6,371 nucleotides of DNA from Chloroflexota bacterium (GTDB lineage Bacteria > Chloroflexota > Anaerolineae > Anaerolineales > Villigracilaceae), in the NCBI GenBank assembly GCA_016875755.1, contig VGOX01000139.1, positions 1 to 6,371 on the forward strand, written 5' to 3'. Positions 6,000 through 6,371 of the stretch are shown piece after piece (the stretch's first letter is position 1; every line of letters begins with the position of its first letter). A program made the translations under genes and the position numbers. Under the pieces are notes generated by a model. The model worked only from the letters and a program-made list of their open reading frames with translations, was not told the origin of the DNA and did no database searches.

Positions 6000-6371
6000 A
6001 TGAAATTCGGACATTTCGACGACAACGCAAGAGAGTATGTAATCACACAGCCAGACACCCCCATGCCATGGATCAATTACCTCGGCAGCGAAGCCTACTT
6101 CGGGTTGATCTCAAACACGGCGGGCGGCTACTCCTTTTACAAGGATGCCCGTCTGCGCCGCCTCACCCGTTATCGCTACAACAACTCCCCACTCGACATG
6201 GGCGGTCGCTACCTCTATCTACGCGATAACAAAAGCGGCAAATATTGGTCTCCTTCGTGGATGCCCACCCGCACCAAACTCGACGAATACGAATGCCGCC
6301 ACGGGCAGGGCTATACCGTCATCACATCCAAACTTAATGGGATCAAATCTTCCGCCCGATATTTTGTGCCG
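6000..6371 (+). CDS. Family 94 cellobiose phosphorylase, N-terminal 124 residues (3' end outside window)
   Basis: The frame opens at ATG 6000 with a good ribosome binding site and has no stop up to the right edge, giving exactly 124 codons of a protein that usually has about 800. The family carries out reversible phosphorolysis of cellobiose to glucose 1-phosphate and glucose in the cytosol. The fragment shows the typical GH94 N-terminal beta-sandwich sequence: REYVI (11-15), PWINYLG (23-29), FGLISNTAGGYSFYKD (34-49), ARLRRLTRYRYNN (50-62), WSPSW (83-87) and YECRHGQGYT (97-106). No signal peptide is visible, in line with a cytosolic enzyme. Very close match to cellobiose phosphorylase from memory. 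Related GH94 specificities (cellodextrin, laminaribiose, cellobionic acid) cannot be fully excluded because the catalytic barrel lies outside the window. It is separated from GH3 by 159 bp with a terminator-like site and hairpins, so it may be transcribed separately. Confidence 0.92.
   Translation, partial: MKFGHFDDNAREYVITQPDTPMPWINYLGSEAYFGLISNTAGGYSFYKDARLRRLTRYRYNNSPLDMGGRYLYLRDNKSGKYWSPSWMPTRTKLDEYECRHGQGYTVITSKLNGIKSSARYFVP

Overview
The window holds five protein-coding genes, all on the + strand: the 3' part of a large FtsX/MacB-type ABC permease (open through the left edge), two MacB/LolD-type ABC ATPases, a lipoprotein glycoside hydrolase of family 3, and the first 124 codons of a family 94 cellobiose phosphorylase (open through the right edge). 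There are no tRNA, rRNA, CRISPR or transposase genes. The only gaps are 112 bp (2022-2133) and 159 bp (5841-5999), and both are largely filled by palindromic repeats. Base composition looks close to balanced and slightly G+C-rich by eye.

The organism is most likely an uncultured member of the Chloroflexota, class Anaerolineae. This is an inference from the very large duplicated FtsX-type permease with two separate ATPases, the lipoprotein exo-glucanase, the GH94 enzyme and the style of the dispersed repeats. No single marker proves it, and it rests on recollection, not on a search.

Layout: 1-2021 permease; 2018-2137 junction carrying a palindromic repeat; 2134-3147 ATPase 1, with an extra C-terminal AbrB-like segment; 3144-3845 ATPase 2; 3849-5840 GH3 lipoprotein; 5841-5999 leader with two further palindromic repeats and a weak terminator-like hairpin; 6000-6371 start of the cellobiose phosphorylase. 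Permease, ATPase 1, ATPase 2 and GH3 are packed as one operon (ATGA overlaps or a 3-nt gap). The GH94 gene is set apart by the hairpin-rich leader.

Function: the two ATPases should form the nucleotide-binding dimer under the two FtsX halves of the permease, giving a mechanotransmission-type ABC system (MacB/LolCDE/FtsEX class). These move lipids, lipoproteins or peptides, or signal across the membrane, and are not sugar importers. The GH3 enzyme would trim beta-glucan oligosaccharides outside the membrane to glucose, while GH94 would phosphorolyse imported cellobiose inside the cell.

The most notable point is the permease/ATPase 1 junction. A palindromic repeat sits exactly where a 4-bp ATGA stop/start overlap would be expected. 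The repeat carries an uninterrupted 39-codon reading frame that overlaps the permease stop by ATGA at one end and the ATPase start by ATGA at the other, so translational coupling may run straight through the repeat. A second repeat-like block appears to encode part of the GH3 signal peptide. A third and fourth fill the leader of the phosphorylase gene.
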